64,000 nt of DNA from Dastarcus helophoroides (GCA_028583605.1 CM053326.1:8812587-8876586), one strand, 5' to 3'; shown: positions 11,014 through 22,247, numbered from the stretch's first letter. Numbers and translations: made by a program. The notes: generated from the letters alone by a model not told the origin.

Positions 11014-11653
11014 CAGAGACTAAATAGACTGAACCTAACACGGTAAGCAGTGAAGCCAGTTGAAAGCCTGGCGAAAGCCTAGCTCCATCTAGCTCGCAAT
11101 GCCCTCTTATTATTTGACAGACCTTTGCGAAGATAACATCGGTTTTTTTTTAAGAAAATGGGCTGTAAATATGGGGAAGTGTGTTGTGGATCATTGTTGA
11201 AACCTCAGTGAACACATTAGTGAAGGAAAATCAAGAGTTTCATTCTTTGGGTAGGTAAAAATAAAATATATATATATTCAATTATCGGCGTGCGCGCGTC
11301 GCCATTTCACTGCAATCATGACGTGTTTACAGTACCGGCTTAACAATATTGTACACAGGCGTCGCGTATTGAAAGAAAATTATTTTACTATTAAACCAAG
11401 ATGTCTTTGAAAATAGTTCTCCTGAACTTTTAGCAAAAAGCACTTATAAAAATTATCCTATTGGTCCAAAAGCCCCTAATTTAAAGTTTCATCTAAATCG
11501 TTAGAACCGTTACGCGGCAAGTTTCGTATTTATAAATTTTACTTAATCCGACCATATCAAAGAGTAGTGGAATGCACCTCCCCACTTCCCCGGATTTTAG
11601 CTTCAACTGTACGCATGAGACAACATTGAAACGTTCAGTCTATTTAGTCTCTG
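11014..11653. mobile_element. hAT-type MITE (640 bp), perfect 8-bp target duplication
   Basis: Terminal inverted repeats of at least 21 bp start CAGAGACTAAATAGACTGAA at the left and mirror at the right (TTCAGTCTATTTAGTCTCTG). The element is flanked by the perfect 8-bp direct repeat GTGCCTTC (11006-11013 and 11654-11661). TIRs beginning CAG with 8-bp duplications fit hAT. No transposase is present inside. It is richer in G+C than its surroundings. Confidence 0.9.
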
Positions 11654-12317
11654 GTGCCTTCGGTATAAGCACAGTCCACAGTTCTTTACTGAATCGGTAC
11701 TGGATAATCAGGAAACTGCTTATGGTAGGCTAGCAGGTACAGTTACTTCTACTAGGGCCGAACAGAGAACGAATGTGGTCAGCAAAATGCTTCCGCCGTT
11801 CATTATTACCTCGAACTACTTCCGAGTACTCATTTCACCACAATGGCTAAGTTGACCTTGGGAACCAGAGTATTTCTTAAAAACGGGCGGTGGATAAAAC
11901 CTCCTTGCGCCAGCGGGGATAGAAACTATTTCTTTTAGATATAATAATCCAGTGCTGTACTACTCGACCACGATCCCCCAACAAATTTCTTATACTCTTG
12001 TAGACTGTTCTTTTTGCGTTCTTGCAAATCAAATAAGTATTTATTACTTTTAACATTTCTTCGGCCCAGTTTGGAAATATCTAAATTTTTCAGGTTTGTT
12101 GACAATTTTCTAAACAGTTTTTGAAATGTGACTACTTGATATTTAAATTTATTGAAAACGTCACTTCATGACAGTTCACAAATTAAGAGGTTAGTTTATT
12201 TTACATAGAATAGGAATAATGAAAAATAGAAGACCAAAAAATTAGATATGGAAAAAATAAAAATTTTGTTTTTTTGATAAATTAGGAAAATATAAAAAAA
12301 TATATAAAAAGGTTGTA

Positions 12318-12364
12318 GCACTGGACATCGATGTTTCGCTCTCATTTGAGCTCGTCAGCAGTGT
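12318..12364 (-). ncRNA. Hammerhead ribozyme motif, left arm
   Basis: Minus-strand mirror of the right-arm ribozyme. The core CTGACGA and GAAAC elements and stems II and III are identical to those at 13041-13087. Stem I has five pairs plus one A-C mismatch. The predicted cleavage position follows the C complementary to G12324. Confidence 0.75.
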
Positions 12365-13040
12365 ATAACATGGAAAGGGAACAATGAGGAAGAAATATTT
12401 AAAAATAAAAAAAAATTTTAAAATATAAAAAAGAAAAATAAAGAAATTTTAACATGAATAGACGTTTCATCATCAATTTACTGTGTTAAAAATTTACTGT
12501 GTTAAAAACTTAAATATGTGAAGCCCGATCCACAAGAAACAACTACTCCGAGGGCTAATACCCCTTCCGGCATTGAACTACACTTGTGGGTCGAACTTAT
12601 ATGCTCTTGGTGACTACTGTTCCTAACCGCTGAAAACTATTCAACTTGGTAATTAGAAGCACTCACCATTTGCGGAGTCCATTCGTTCCGTTAGAGGAAT
12701 AGGTTTATTCTTCATGGTAGACCCTTATTGACCGGAACGAATGGACTCCGCAAATGGTAAGTGCTTCTAACTACCAAGCTGAATAGATTTCAGCGATTAG
12801 GAACAGTAGTCACGAAGAGCATATAAGTTCGACCCACAAGTGTAGTTCAATGCCGGAAAGGGTATTAGCCCTCGGAGTAGTTGTTTCTTGTGGATCGGGC
12901 TTCAAATATTTAAATTTTTAATACAGTAAATTGATGATGAAACATCTATTCATGTTAAAATTTCTTTATTTTTCTTTTTTATATTTAAAAAAATTTTTAT
13001 TTTTAAGTATTTCTTCCTCATTGTTCCCTTTCCATGTTAT

Positions 13041-13087
13041 GCACTGCTGACGAGCTCAAATGAGAGCGAAACATCGATGTCCAGTGC
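13041..13087 (+). ncRNA. Hammerhead ribozyme motif (type I), right arm
   Basis: All conserved positions of the hammerhead core are present. Stem I is GCACTG (13041-13046) with CAGTGC (13082-13087), six pairs. CTGACGA (13047-13053) supplies the C-U-G-A-N-G-A core. Stem II is GCTC/GAGC with an AAATGA hexaloop (13054-13067). GAAA follows (13068-13071). Stem III is ACA/TGT closed by a TCGA tetraloop. C13081 is the position-17 residue after which cleavage would occur. The very short stem III is typical of the hammerheads described in Penelope-like elements and in retrozymes. Whether this RNA is made and cleaves is not shown by the sequence. Confidence 0.85.
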
Positions 13088-13411
13088 TACAACCTTTTTA
13101 TATATTTTTTTATATTTTCCTAATTTATCAAATAAACAAAATTTTTATTTTTTCCATATCTAATTTTTTGGTCTCCTATTTTTCATTATTCCTATTCTAT
13201 GTAAAATAAACTAACCTCTTAATTTGTGAACTGTCATGAAGTGACGTTTTCAATAAATTTAAATATCAAGTAGTCACATTTCAAAAACTGTTTAGAAAAT
13301 TGTCAACAAACCAGAAAAATTTAGATATTTCCAAACTGGGCCGAAGAAATGTTAAATAAATTGAAAAAAAAACATAATATTTCCGGTCAATAAGGGTCTA
13401 CCATGAAGAAT

Positions 13412-14920
13412 ATTTATTATTTTGTTTTTGATATTTTGAATTAGTGGAATATTCAGCTCTCACCATCTCCCGCCAATTTCGTCGTTAGAAAACAAAGTGA
13501 TGCAACGTTGCTAAATCCTAATAGACACAAAGGCCACTGAATACTTGTGAACTTGCTGGAATCGTATTATCTGGCATGAAAAGCGTTATCCACATTTATT
13601 TGTTTTATTTATGAAAATTATTGTTTAACGTTATTCATACAACATATGGTGAAGATAACACTACTAGTTTCTTTACTGCAATATTTAGCTTGGAAATATG
13701 GAAAGCAATATTGTTATAACGTATTTGCTCTTTGGTAAACATAAACATGAATCATTGTTTTGACAAGAAATAAAAGATAGAGGAACGAAGCACTCGATTA
13801 AACGAAAGATAAATAGGAGCAGTGGCTGCTAAATTGAGTATTAAGTCGAGAAAATCCGTAATCCTTTGAAAAGTAAACAGTCAATATGGGCGAAGGAGAT
13901 AAAAGTATCGTTGTTGGCCCCGTAAAGATGTTGGCAGACATTTCCAGATAAAACAAAAAGCTTGACAAGTGCAGACGTCATTGAGAATTGAGCGATAGCA
14001 AGTTTGTGCGATTAAGAAGGCCAGAAAACTTGTTAACAAGGGTTGATAACGGAACGTATTGTTTGGATGTTAGCCCATCTCATATCTAGCAGATTTTCAT
14101 TTTAGATCTGTTAGTCTCGACCGACGAAAAGCGAGTTTTAATGTTGATTTGAATCTATTTGATGAGATTTATTTATCTGATCTCTTAAATACATTTGGGG
14201 CCGAGCGTACAACTTTTCTGTTTGTTCGATAAAATTTGTTCCATGATAAAATCTAATAGTTTCATGTTTTTAAATTTGTTTTCGTTATCTAGCTATAAAG
14301 TTCATTTCTCGGTTGTGTAAATTTCCAACTTTGGTGCCATAACTCATTGCATTTCTGCCTGCCAAACCACAGCATGTGCATGTATATCCATTCTATTGCC
14401 AGAAATGTGTAAATTTATATGTGACAATTTTAAAGAATGATCCGTTATTTCTCAATATTTCTATTTCATGCACAGCTCGACGTAGGTACTTTATTACTTC
14501 CTTTATTGAAAAGCGGTTATTTGTGAAATCACTACAAAACTGCAAGTCGTATATTACAGCGCGAAAATCCATTTAGAAGATGAATTTTTTCTCCTTACTC
14601 ACTTGTTGAATTTATGATTGTAATTGTTTTCAGCTTTGGTAGATTTCTGTGCGAGGGATTAAAAAGAGGCGCATTTTTATAGAACTATAATTATATTGTT
14701 TTGATTTAATAAAGTGGTTACTGTGAATTCCATTTAAATTAATTACTTTTTATTAGTTACCGTGAAATGGAATAAAAACTTTATTTGATTCTCATGACTA
14801 AATGTTAGTTATTGACATTATTCATTGTCAGGTCTCATCAAAAACAGACAGATTTATGTAGTGATAATAAATAAAAAAATTAAGTACTGTTTCTTATCGA
14901 TTTTGCAATCTTTTTTATGT
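13412..14920. other. Intergenic, no recognised gene
   Basis: AT-rich DNA with a moderately GC-richer patch at about 13790-14060 that has no intact frame. A 66-codon ORF at 14376-14576 has no recognised family. I see no repeat boundary here. Confidence 0.4.
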
Positions 14921-16700
14921 TTAATTCACCGCAAAGGATAACTCTGTTAGGCCTTCAAAGCACCGCGAAGTAGGGATGCGGAAACAAGGACAGGACGCCT
15001 TTTTAAACAAGGATAGGTTGTAATTTTTGGGGAAAATTCCGTTCGGTAACGAGCTCCACGGCTTAGAAGTTCTATAAAAAAAAGAGCCTCCGTAGACAGA
15101 AGTCCTCACTATGTCAGCCTGGACCGCACAGAAGTTTGCTGCATCAGACTGTCTTGTATGCCTCAAAAATCTTGCCCTTGGGAGGTTCAATCCTATTACT
15201 TCCTGTAAGACAAATCACCAACCATACGCCTGTGCTCTAGTGTTTCAAAAGAATCTGTTAACCCCTAGACATCAATAAGGCAAATCACTATTCATTGAAT
15301 TGAATCCAAAAGAGCGAAGGTGTGTTTTGGGACTGAACTCCAAACATAGGAGCAGTATTTGAGTGTTGGTCTAAATTGAGCTTTGTATAAGGCAAGTAGC
15401 TGATGAGATGTAAAGTACGTTTTGGCCCTAAAAAGAAAGCACAGCTTCTGAGAGGAGGATTTGGCGATGGCGCGCACATGATCGTCCCAAGAGAAGTTAG
15501 TGCTCATATTCACTCCTAGGATAGATAGATAGTTGTACCGTTTATTAGTATGTTTGTTGCATTATCCCTTGATGTTTTCTTAGAGAAAACCGGAACCTGA
15601 GCCTTTGGAACGTTGAAGTCGACCAGATTTTTCTTACCTTATTCTAGAATAATTTTGAGATTCCGATTAATCACCTGTATCTGCGGTTCCGTTAATCGAT
15701 CTAAAGCAGCGACGAATAATGGTTTGTCGGAGAAAAAAGGTGACACCGGCCTACTGTCATTCGCGTAGCTGTATATTGGATTAGAAGCTAATGCTAAGAA
15801 ATCGTTTATGTGTAACAGAACCAGAGTAGGATACAGGATAGACCCTTGAAACATTTCTGTATTAATAACAAATGTCTCGGATGAGATGCCACCGACGATG
15901 ATCTGAAGAGATCTATCAGCGAGAAAACTGGATATAAAATGACAGAGTTTAGGAGAAAGATCATAGGATGTTAATTTGGAGAGAAGAGATCGGTGCCAGA
16001 CTCTGTTAAAGGCTTTTGAGATATCCAATGCCAATTACACATATGAGTAACATATACCTGTAAATTGCTGGTTAAGCGTTGTTGTCTCTAACCGTATTGC
16101 CCGCCCGAGATGATTCTATTCTTTACTAGATATTTAAAAATCTTGATTTTGATTACATTTTTCATCACTTTAAATATAACGTGCAACAAAGATATAGGAC
16201 AATAGCTTTTAGCCGGCTTCCTTTTTCCCTCCCTGGGAACAATCCTAGCCTTACCACGTTTTTCCATAGTTGAGTCACAGATATGAGTGACATATGCCAG
16301 TAGATGGCCAGTGGAACGTTGTTGTCTAAAACCGCATATCCTGTTAGAGATGATTCTATTTTCCTCCAGATATTTGAGAATCTGGATGTTTCATCACTTT
16401 AGATATAACGAGTAACAAAGATATAGGGCGATAGTTGTTAGCCAGATTCCGTTTTTCCTTTTTGGGGACAGGCTGCACTCTAGCAGATATCCAGATGTTA
16501 GGAAATACACCTTTGTTGTAAGAGAGTGTAAACAATTTTCTTAGGACAGAAGTCAACTCTGGAGCGCACTTCTTAAGAATAATAGCGGGGATACCATCAA
16601 GATCAGAAACTTTTGATGTGTTGAGCTCGAGGGGAATCTTCCTGATTGAAGCCGCCCTATTTTGGAATTTGGCAGACTTGGAATTACGAAGACATCTTAC
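14921..16700 (-). pseudogene. Jockey/CR1-like LINE reverse transcriptase, decayed
   Basis: Read from 16700 down to 14921, the fragments follow reverse transcriptase order. First is a DLDGIPAIILKKCAPELTSV region. Then comes KLFTLSYNKGVFPN and PVPKKEKRNLANNYRPISLL at 16356-16556. Then ALDISKAFNRVWHRSLLSKL at 15981-16034, a QGSILYPT motif, and YANDS near 15753-15767, where the catalytic Y-A-D-D should stand. After that follows the thumb and C-terminal domain (15292-15513, LLALYKAQFRPTLKYCSYVW), and finally SKPWSSLPNGIFPKNYNLSL at 14921-15190. The second metal-binding aspartate is changed to asparagine (YAND). Frames are split by stops, and a duplication interrupts the finger domain. The endonuclease and ORF1 are absent or unrecognisable. 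It would not be active. Confidence 0.85.
16035..16500. repeat. Tandem duplication inside the LINE
   Basis: About 235 bp, starting near ATATGAGTAACATATACC (16042) and again near ATATGAGTGACATATGCC (16280), is duplicated head to tail. The unit covers the reverse transcriptase stretch between ISKVMK and the F-LEEN---S-R-YGF region. The copies differ at many positions, so the duplication is not recent. Confidence 0.65.
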
Positions 16701-16820
16701 TCGAACTGGTTTAACGAAGAACGACTTAAATTTCGAATGGAAGAAACCGACCTAACTACGAAGAAAGACTAAACATTTTAAATCTCCCAAAATTCTCAGA
16801 TTGCCGCATTCTTCAGATCG

Positions 16821-16964
16821 GATTATCACATATAGAGCTTTACACGGTCTGTTTTCTACTACTATTTTTCTTTTTAACACAAATATACATCTGATTATCA
16901 CATAGGGAGCTTTACATGGTCTTTTTTCTACTAATATTTTTCTTGGTAACACAAATATACATCT
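16821..16964. repeat. 72-bp unit duplicated in tandem
   Basis: Two adjacent 72-bp copies (16821-16892 and 16893-16964) both begin GATTATCACATA and end CACAAATATACATCT. About six substitutions separate them. Confidence 0.85.
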
Positions 16965-17890
16965 TCAAGGCTATGACTGGAACTCTCCAAAAATCGCTGT
17001 CTGCGCTTAGCACGAGCTAATCTTCTACCAAATAGGATTGTTAACTTTTTAGTTCCGGTATAATTTTTGATTTTTTACGAAACTTTTTATACCAATGAAA
17101 TTTATAGGTCCGTGGCCTCCTTCCTTATTTTTGTAATAATATTAATAAATATTTTTACACATTTAAATCTCTTACAAAATACTGATTAAAATGATTTCAA
17201 CCCCCCCCCCCTAGGTGTGAGGTTAATAATTTTTCAGATATTAAGAAGAATCATGAAAATTAAGCCTAAATTTCAAGTTTGCTTAAAAGGCTTATATTTT
17301 AAGTGCAAATTATTTTAGAGCATTTTGTTTTGAAAATATTGTAATTTTACTTAAATAACATTTGGAGTTATACAAAGTGATTAGCAAACGCAAAATGACA
17401 TTTTTCTCAGAAGGTTCCAAGGGTACATCGTGTATATTATTTTTTATTTATTTTAACCAATAGCTTAGCTTTGCTTAGATATAAATACCTGTTGGGCTTA
17501 TTCAAACATTTCAGAAGATATTTAATTTTTAATTTAAATAAAATTAACATTTTCTAGATTTATTTTGTCATGCGTTTTTTTCCAAATTTTATGATTCCAA
17601 ACAAAAATAATTATTCTTCAAATGGACTAGTTCAGTGCATTGTTTTTATTTTAATGATTTACATTACATTTTTTTTAAAATATGCCGCTTATAATCTGTA
17701 TCTAACTTCCGTGCATCTGTGCGTTATGTTCCCGGCAGATTTTACATTATTTAATAAAATAGGAGCAAAATTGGGGTAGCGTACAACATTCGTTCAGTGT
17801 AGTCAATTTTGGGTTTGTTTTTGTCAAGAAAATTAACGAAATATATTTTCAAAAAGAAAGTAACTTAAACCTAGTCTAATCAAGGTAAAG
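16965..17890. other. Intergenic; C-homopolymer
   Basis: No gene recognised. A run of eleven C residues stands at 17201-17211, unusual in this AT-rich background. A 69-codon hydrophobic ORF at 17570-17779 is AT-driven and not supported as a gene. Confidence 0.45.
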
Positions 17891-18007
17891 TACAATGTGA
17901 GTCATCAAGAATTCTTACCAATTTTTGGGACATATAAAGTCAATTTCGTAATAAAACATTATGTGGACATTAAATAGGCTGTAGTGGTCTGCTAATCGCA
18001 CATATTT

Positions 18008-18011
<4 letters not shown>

Positions 18012-18046
<35 letters not shown>
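18012..18046. repeat. (TA)n microsatellite
   Basis: About 17 TA units directly at the left end of the middle TIR element. This fits insertion into, or expansion of, a TA target. Confidence 0.9.
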
Positions 18047-18048
<2 letters not shown>

Positions 18049-20067
18049 CCGATTTATTTCGCAGTAGCAGAAAGTATCAACATTTTTTCAAGTAGAAACA
18101 TGTATTTTCTTTCAGGCCACGTAAGTGTGTTTAAATAGCTTTACAAAAATATATTATTCCTGACACCTATTCTAAATGGTTGTTTTATTATAGCCTATTA
18201 AATTTGAGAAAACATTGTACCGAGACGTTTGAACAATATTGTCTAAAAATGACCAAAGTGTTTTGGAACAAAATATAAATGCTAAAATATCAAATTGCGG
18301 ATTCAGGACAAACAACTTAAATAAATTTGAAAATAAAATATAGTAGAAATTGATAATAATAATAATCATTACAAGAATATATTGAACAAACTTCATAAGC
18401 AGATAATTAGAAGGCTACATTTATGCATTAATAAAGATGGTGGCCTCATAGATCATTTTTTGCAGTTTTTCCTTTAAAATTAAGTAATAAAAGTTTATAA
18501 ATAAATAGGTTTAATAATATTAAGCTAAATAAATAGAATCATCATACATTTCACTTCATTATTTTTAATCAGTGCAAGGTTAACTTTGATTTTGTATTAT
18601 TATTACTATTACCTTAGGGCCAATTCTAAAGTGCAAGCATTATCAAAAAATCTGGAATATACAGGGTGGACCATACGTAATGTTACACAGAGCAATGGTG
18701 GATTTTTCGAATAAAAATAATGTAATTTAGCTACATTTACCTCATACCAAAAGTTGATATTAACAGAGATACAGGGTGTTAAAATTAAAATTTCGATTTT
18801 TCCGTATAACTATGGAATGAATTGTAATATAGGCACGAAATTTGGAAAAGGAGGTTTCTTAAATCGACAAACTCTAATTTGCTAACATATTACCAATAGC
18901 TGATAGGGGGCGCTACCTGCCCTATGCTGCATAATTCTAAATTATCATAACTTTTTTGTGCACCCACGTATATTAATTTTAAATGAATTATTTTATTTTT
19001 TCATATTTTTTACTTAAATTACCAAGATGTTAAATTTTTGAAGGAGAATTGAAAAGAAGGTAATCATAAAACAGCTTTAAAAGTTGTTTATGTCAAATAT
19101 TACTTTCCTGATAATATTTTTACCCAAATTTCAAAAATATCAATAAAAAAATCCCAAAAATGAAGACGTAATTTATTTTCTAACATAGAGATGTGATATA
19201 TGATGTCTAAGTCCCACAAGAAAGTTTTAATAGTCTGTGTGGTCAAAGCAGATATTTAAAAATGATTTTTAATAAAACACAGCCAGATTTTTAATTGTTT
19301 ACAATCCCTTTACACGAAAAAAGTCATTTCCCAGATACTTATTATTGAAAATAAATTTTGTTTTGATATTTTTTTAATTTTGCTATAGAAATTTAACAAC
19401 TTTGAAGGCAAATATCTTAAAAATGGTTGCTTGTATCAACATTTTGAAAGTATACCTTTTTTACGTAAAAAATGTAGGTAAATAAAAATATTTATTTAAA
19501 ATAAGTGTACATAAAGGCACAAAAAGTTATGATGCTTTAGAATAATACAAGGTAGCGTAGGTGGCGCCCCCTATAAGTTAGTGGCAATCTGTTAGCAAAT
19601 TAGAATTTCTTGATTAAAGAAACCCCCCTATGCCAAATTTTATGTCTATAGTGAAATGTGCTCATCAGTTATGCGAAAAACTCACAATTTTTTTTTCAAC
19701 GTTGGCACCCTGTATCTCTGTTAATATCAACTTTTGGTATAAGGTAAATGTGGCTAAATCAGGTTATTTTTTTACGAAAAATCTACTCTTGCTCTATGTA
19801 CCATTAATTATGGTCCACCCGGTATATGACACATGTTTTAATCCTTTAAAAGCACACTTGCCGTCTTTATGCAAAAAAATATGTAACATTTTTTTACAAA
19901 TTTAATAGGCGATAATTGAATAACTGTTCAAAACACATATTAAGTAGGTATATTACATTTTTGAAAAGCTCTGTTAACTCACTTTTCAATGGCGTGAAAA
20001 AAATATATTTTTCTATTTAAAAAAATGTTGATATATTGTGGTACTGCGAAATGGATCATCCTATATA
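18041..20067. mobile_element. Long-TIR element (about 2.0 kb), middle layer
   Basis: Left end TATATAGGCCGATTTATTTC and right end mirror TATATAGGATGATCCATTTC begin inverted repeats. These continue with gaps for about 160 bp to a shared GCCTATTAAATTTG block (left about 18193, right about 19905). The intervening DNA contains a complete inner palindrome (18658-19826). No transposase is visible, so it is non-autonomous. TA or TATA flanks suggest a mariner/Tc1-like target preference. Confidence 0.7.
18658..19826. mobile_element. Inner palindromic foldback, about 350-bp arms
   Basis: TATACAGGGTGGACCATA at 18658 is mirrored by TATGGTCCACCCGGTATA ending at 19826. The arms carry matching blocks in inverse order: AAAAGTTGATATTAACAGAG, AATTTGCTAAC, GGGGGCGCTACCT against AGGTGGCGCCCCC, and CATAACTTTTT. 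The left arm runs to about 19010 and the right from about 19470. The loop is AT-rich. The ORF at 19630-19905 is a by-product of the arm. Confidence 0.8.
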
Positions 20068-20155
20068 TAAAAGAACAAGTCCAATTTATAGGCCACCACG
20101 TGTCATTTATTGGCCGTATAAAGTTCTTCTATGGAATTGATTTTATTAGGTCGTA

Positions 20156-20234
20156 AAATAGGTGAGCACTCTTGGTGACTCACACTGTACGTTACTATTA
20201 TACAGTGTGAGTCACCAAGAGTGCTCACCTATTT
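20156..20234. repeat. Perfect hairpin, 34-bp arms, 11-nt loop
   Basis: Positions 20156-20189 and 20201-20234 are exact inverted copies (inner block CACTGTA/TACAGTG, outer block AAATAGGTGAGC). The loop is CGTTACTATTA. The left half is also the right terminus of the 17893-20189 element, so two element ends appear to sit head to head. Confidence 0.95.
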
Positions 20235-20800
20235 GTATCTATAGTTATATTACCTTGGATTGGTAAAATCGCATTGGGGACCAGATGGAAATTATGCTGT
20301 ACAAAGTTTTTTTAATAGTGTTTTTCATACTGTTAAGAAATAAATGTCCAACAACTTCAATCAGGGATGCATTTTAAGCATTCAAATATAGACATGTTTT
20401 TTCAAATTTAAATTTAAATAACTCTTAGAATATATAAGCTAGACCCACAAATTCTTATATTAAATAAAAGCATAGTTGTTTTTTAACAAAAAAGAAAATA
20501 TTATAAGGGTGTACTATTTGAATTTTCTGAGAAAAATTTTATTTTGGGTTTGCTAATCATTCTGTACAGTAGCAAATATTATTTAAATAAAATTATATTA
20601 TTTTCAAATAAAAAGAAATACCATAATAATCTGCAATAAAAACAAAATGATTTGATTGTTTCCGGTTTTTTTTAAGCCTGCTTCCAAAGCAGACTCAAAT
20701 TTGATGATTTTTTCAAATATCTCAAAAACTATTAATCGCAGAACCACATTGTTTACATCCTTGTAATCGAAGTTTTATATAACATTCACATATGTAAAAA

Positions 20801-22247
20801 TACAGGGTGATTTAGTCATAATAGTATTAATTTTAGCTACGTGTTCGGAAGGCTTAGTGAAGACAGAAAATCGAAAAATAAAATTTTATTTGACTCTAAA
20901 ATAGACTCAAATCAACCCACTGACTGCCAAAAGCCCGGCGCTACTGACCACATTAAATGCTTTACGGCAACAGACGCTGATCCATATATGTAATACTTCT
21001 ATATAGCGTGTTGTGTATAATCGCCACTACAAAATGCTTTGTCAAAAAGGTGAGATGAAAGTATTTGTCGTACTCTTTCAAGAACAAGCATTCATTCATT
21101 TATAGCGGGAACATATGACAAGATGGGCGGGAACACTAATAAATGAATGACAACAATGATAACTGAGTAGAAGGGGGATTGGTTAATATATTCTGTCCTT
21201 GAAAAGGACAAACATCTATATCCATCGCGCCTTTTTGACACAAACAAAGGGACAAAACACGCCATATAGAAGTATTACATATATGCGCTGATCACGTTAT
21301 CGTCAACTTCATGCAACTGCAATGATAAGCCGCACTGGCGAGAACGAAACAGCGTGAACTAATCGGCAACAAACCTCCATTAGTTATTTTGACGAAAAAG
21401 TATTTGTATTTTCATACACTTAAAACTTTTTACATTTTTTTTTGTTTCGTTAAAAAATAATCGAACACAAAAAACACAGACCAAAAAATTTATTCTACAA
21501 AATAAATAACTGGTTTATTTAATTTTGAAACATAGTAACGTTGGTTAGCAGTCAGGTAGTTGTTTATAAAAAATATGTCAACGATAGCCCACAGTCAGAA
21601 TAAGTTCAGTGTACTTACATGATTACTCGAGTACCTCTTTTTCGAACTGTTTTAGACCTGTCGAGCGCGTGAAAAAAGTGATGACTCGTCGGTAACCTAC
21701 ACATGGTTTAAAAAATTTTCATCGTACCACAGAGGGTCACAAAAAATAAATCGTTGGGAAATAACTCTCGAGTATTAACCACTTTTAACATTTGCACCCA
21801 CAATAGCGAATTTAGTTCATTACTTGCACTTTGATATCAACGTTTACATCCATCTCGCGATTTCACCTTATTTTATTTTTGCTTAAGTTTCTTCTGCAAT
21901 TCGTTATTACGCGATTTACATATAAAAAAGCAAATCACCCAACGACTTTTTCCGCAACCATTTAATGTTTTTCGTATTGTCATTTAGACATAACTAGCAA
22001 TATTTTGTTTATTTGTTTCGCCCGAGTCCCAACTGCGCAGCCGTAAATTCTTCTTCTTTCTATTTATCTGGGCCTTGGAGCTTTGGAATCGGCGACAGCT
22101 AAAAAAGGGGATTAAATTATGATTTTAATTCTTTTTTCAGCGTTATTATACCTAAAAAAATTATTTTTAATCACGTATTCGTATTAACCTCATTTTTCTT
22201 CATCTTCCCCTAAAATTAATGCCATATTATGATTGAATCACCCTGTA
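20801..22247. mobile_element. TA-flanked CAGGGTG-type element, 1.45 kb
   Basis: TACAGGGTGATTTAGTCATA at the left is mirrored by TACAGGGTGATTCAATCATA at the right. The match continues to an ATTAATTTTAG block, about 37 bp in total. TA at both ends fits a TA target duplication. The interior has no recognised protein. It carries an inserted 303-bp MITE at 20983-21285. The remaining interior is moderately GC-rich around 21600-21730 and 22010-22090. Confidence 0.7.
20983..21285. mobile_element. 303-bp MITE, perfect 8-bp target duplication
   Basis: Inverted ends of about 32 bp start CATATATGTAATACTTCTAT and continue ATAGCGTGTT. The flanking direct repeat CGCTGATC (20975-20982, 21286-21293) is perfect. 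An 8-bp duplication with ends starting CA fits either hAT or P superfamily; I cannot decide. No ORF is inside. Confidence 0.9.

Larger units (their letters stand above)
12051..13354. mobile_element. Long palindromic foldback with a hammerhead ribozyme motif in each arm
   Basis: The left arm (12051-12690) and right arm (12733-13354) are near-perfect inverted copies about 640 and 620 bp long, separated by a 42-bp loop (12691-12732). The ends read TAACATTTCTTCGGCCCAG and its mirror. The same end and arm sequence recurs at 1649, 32573-36496 and 49420. There is no protein-coding capacity. Each arm carries a complete hammerhead ribozyme consensus, on the minus strand at 12318-12364 and the plus strand at 13041-13087. 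RNA from the whole element would fold into a giant hairpin. Class is uncertain: hammerheads of this minimal type occur in Penelope-like elements and retrozymes, and Penelope copies can carry inverted terminal repeats. However, the element also resembles foldback DNA transposons. Confidence 0.88.
17893..20189. mobile_element. Outer TA-flanked TIR element of a nested set
   Basis: TACAATGTGAGTCATCAAGA at 17893 is mirrored by a TACAGTGTGAGTCACCAAGA end on the minus strand at 20189. The similarity extends about 100 bp inwards on each side (ACATATAAAG/AATAAAATCAATT blocks). The flanks beyond also mirror one another (TTTACCTTGATTAG type). Everything between is filled by a second TIR element (18041-20067). 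Confidence 0.6.
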
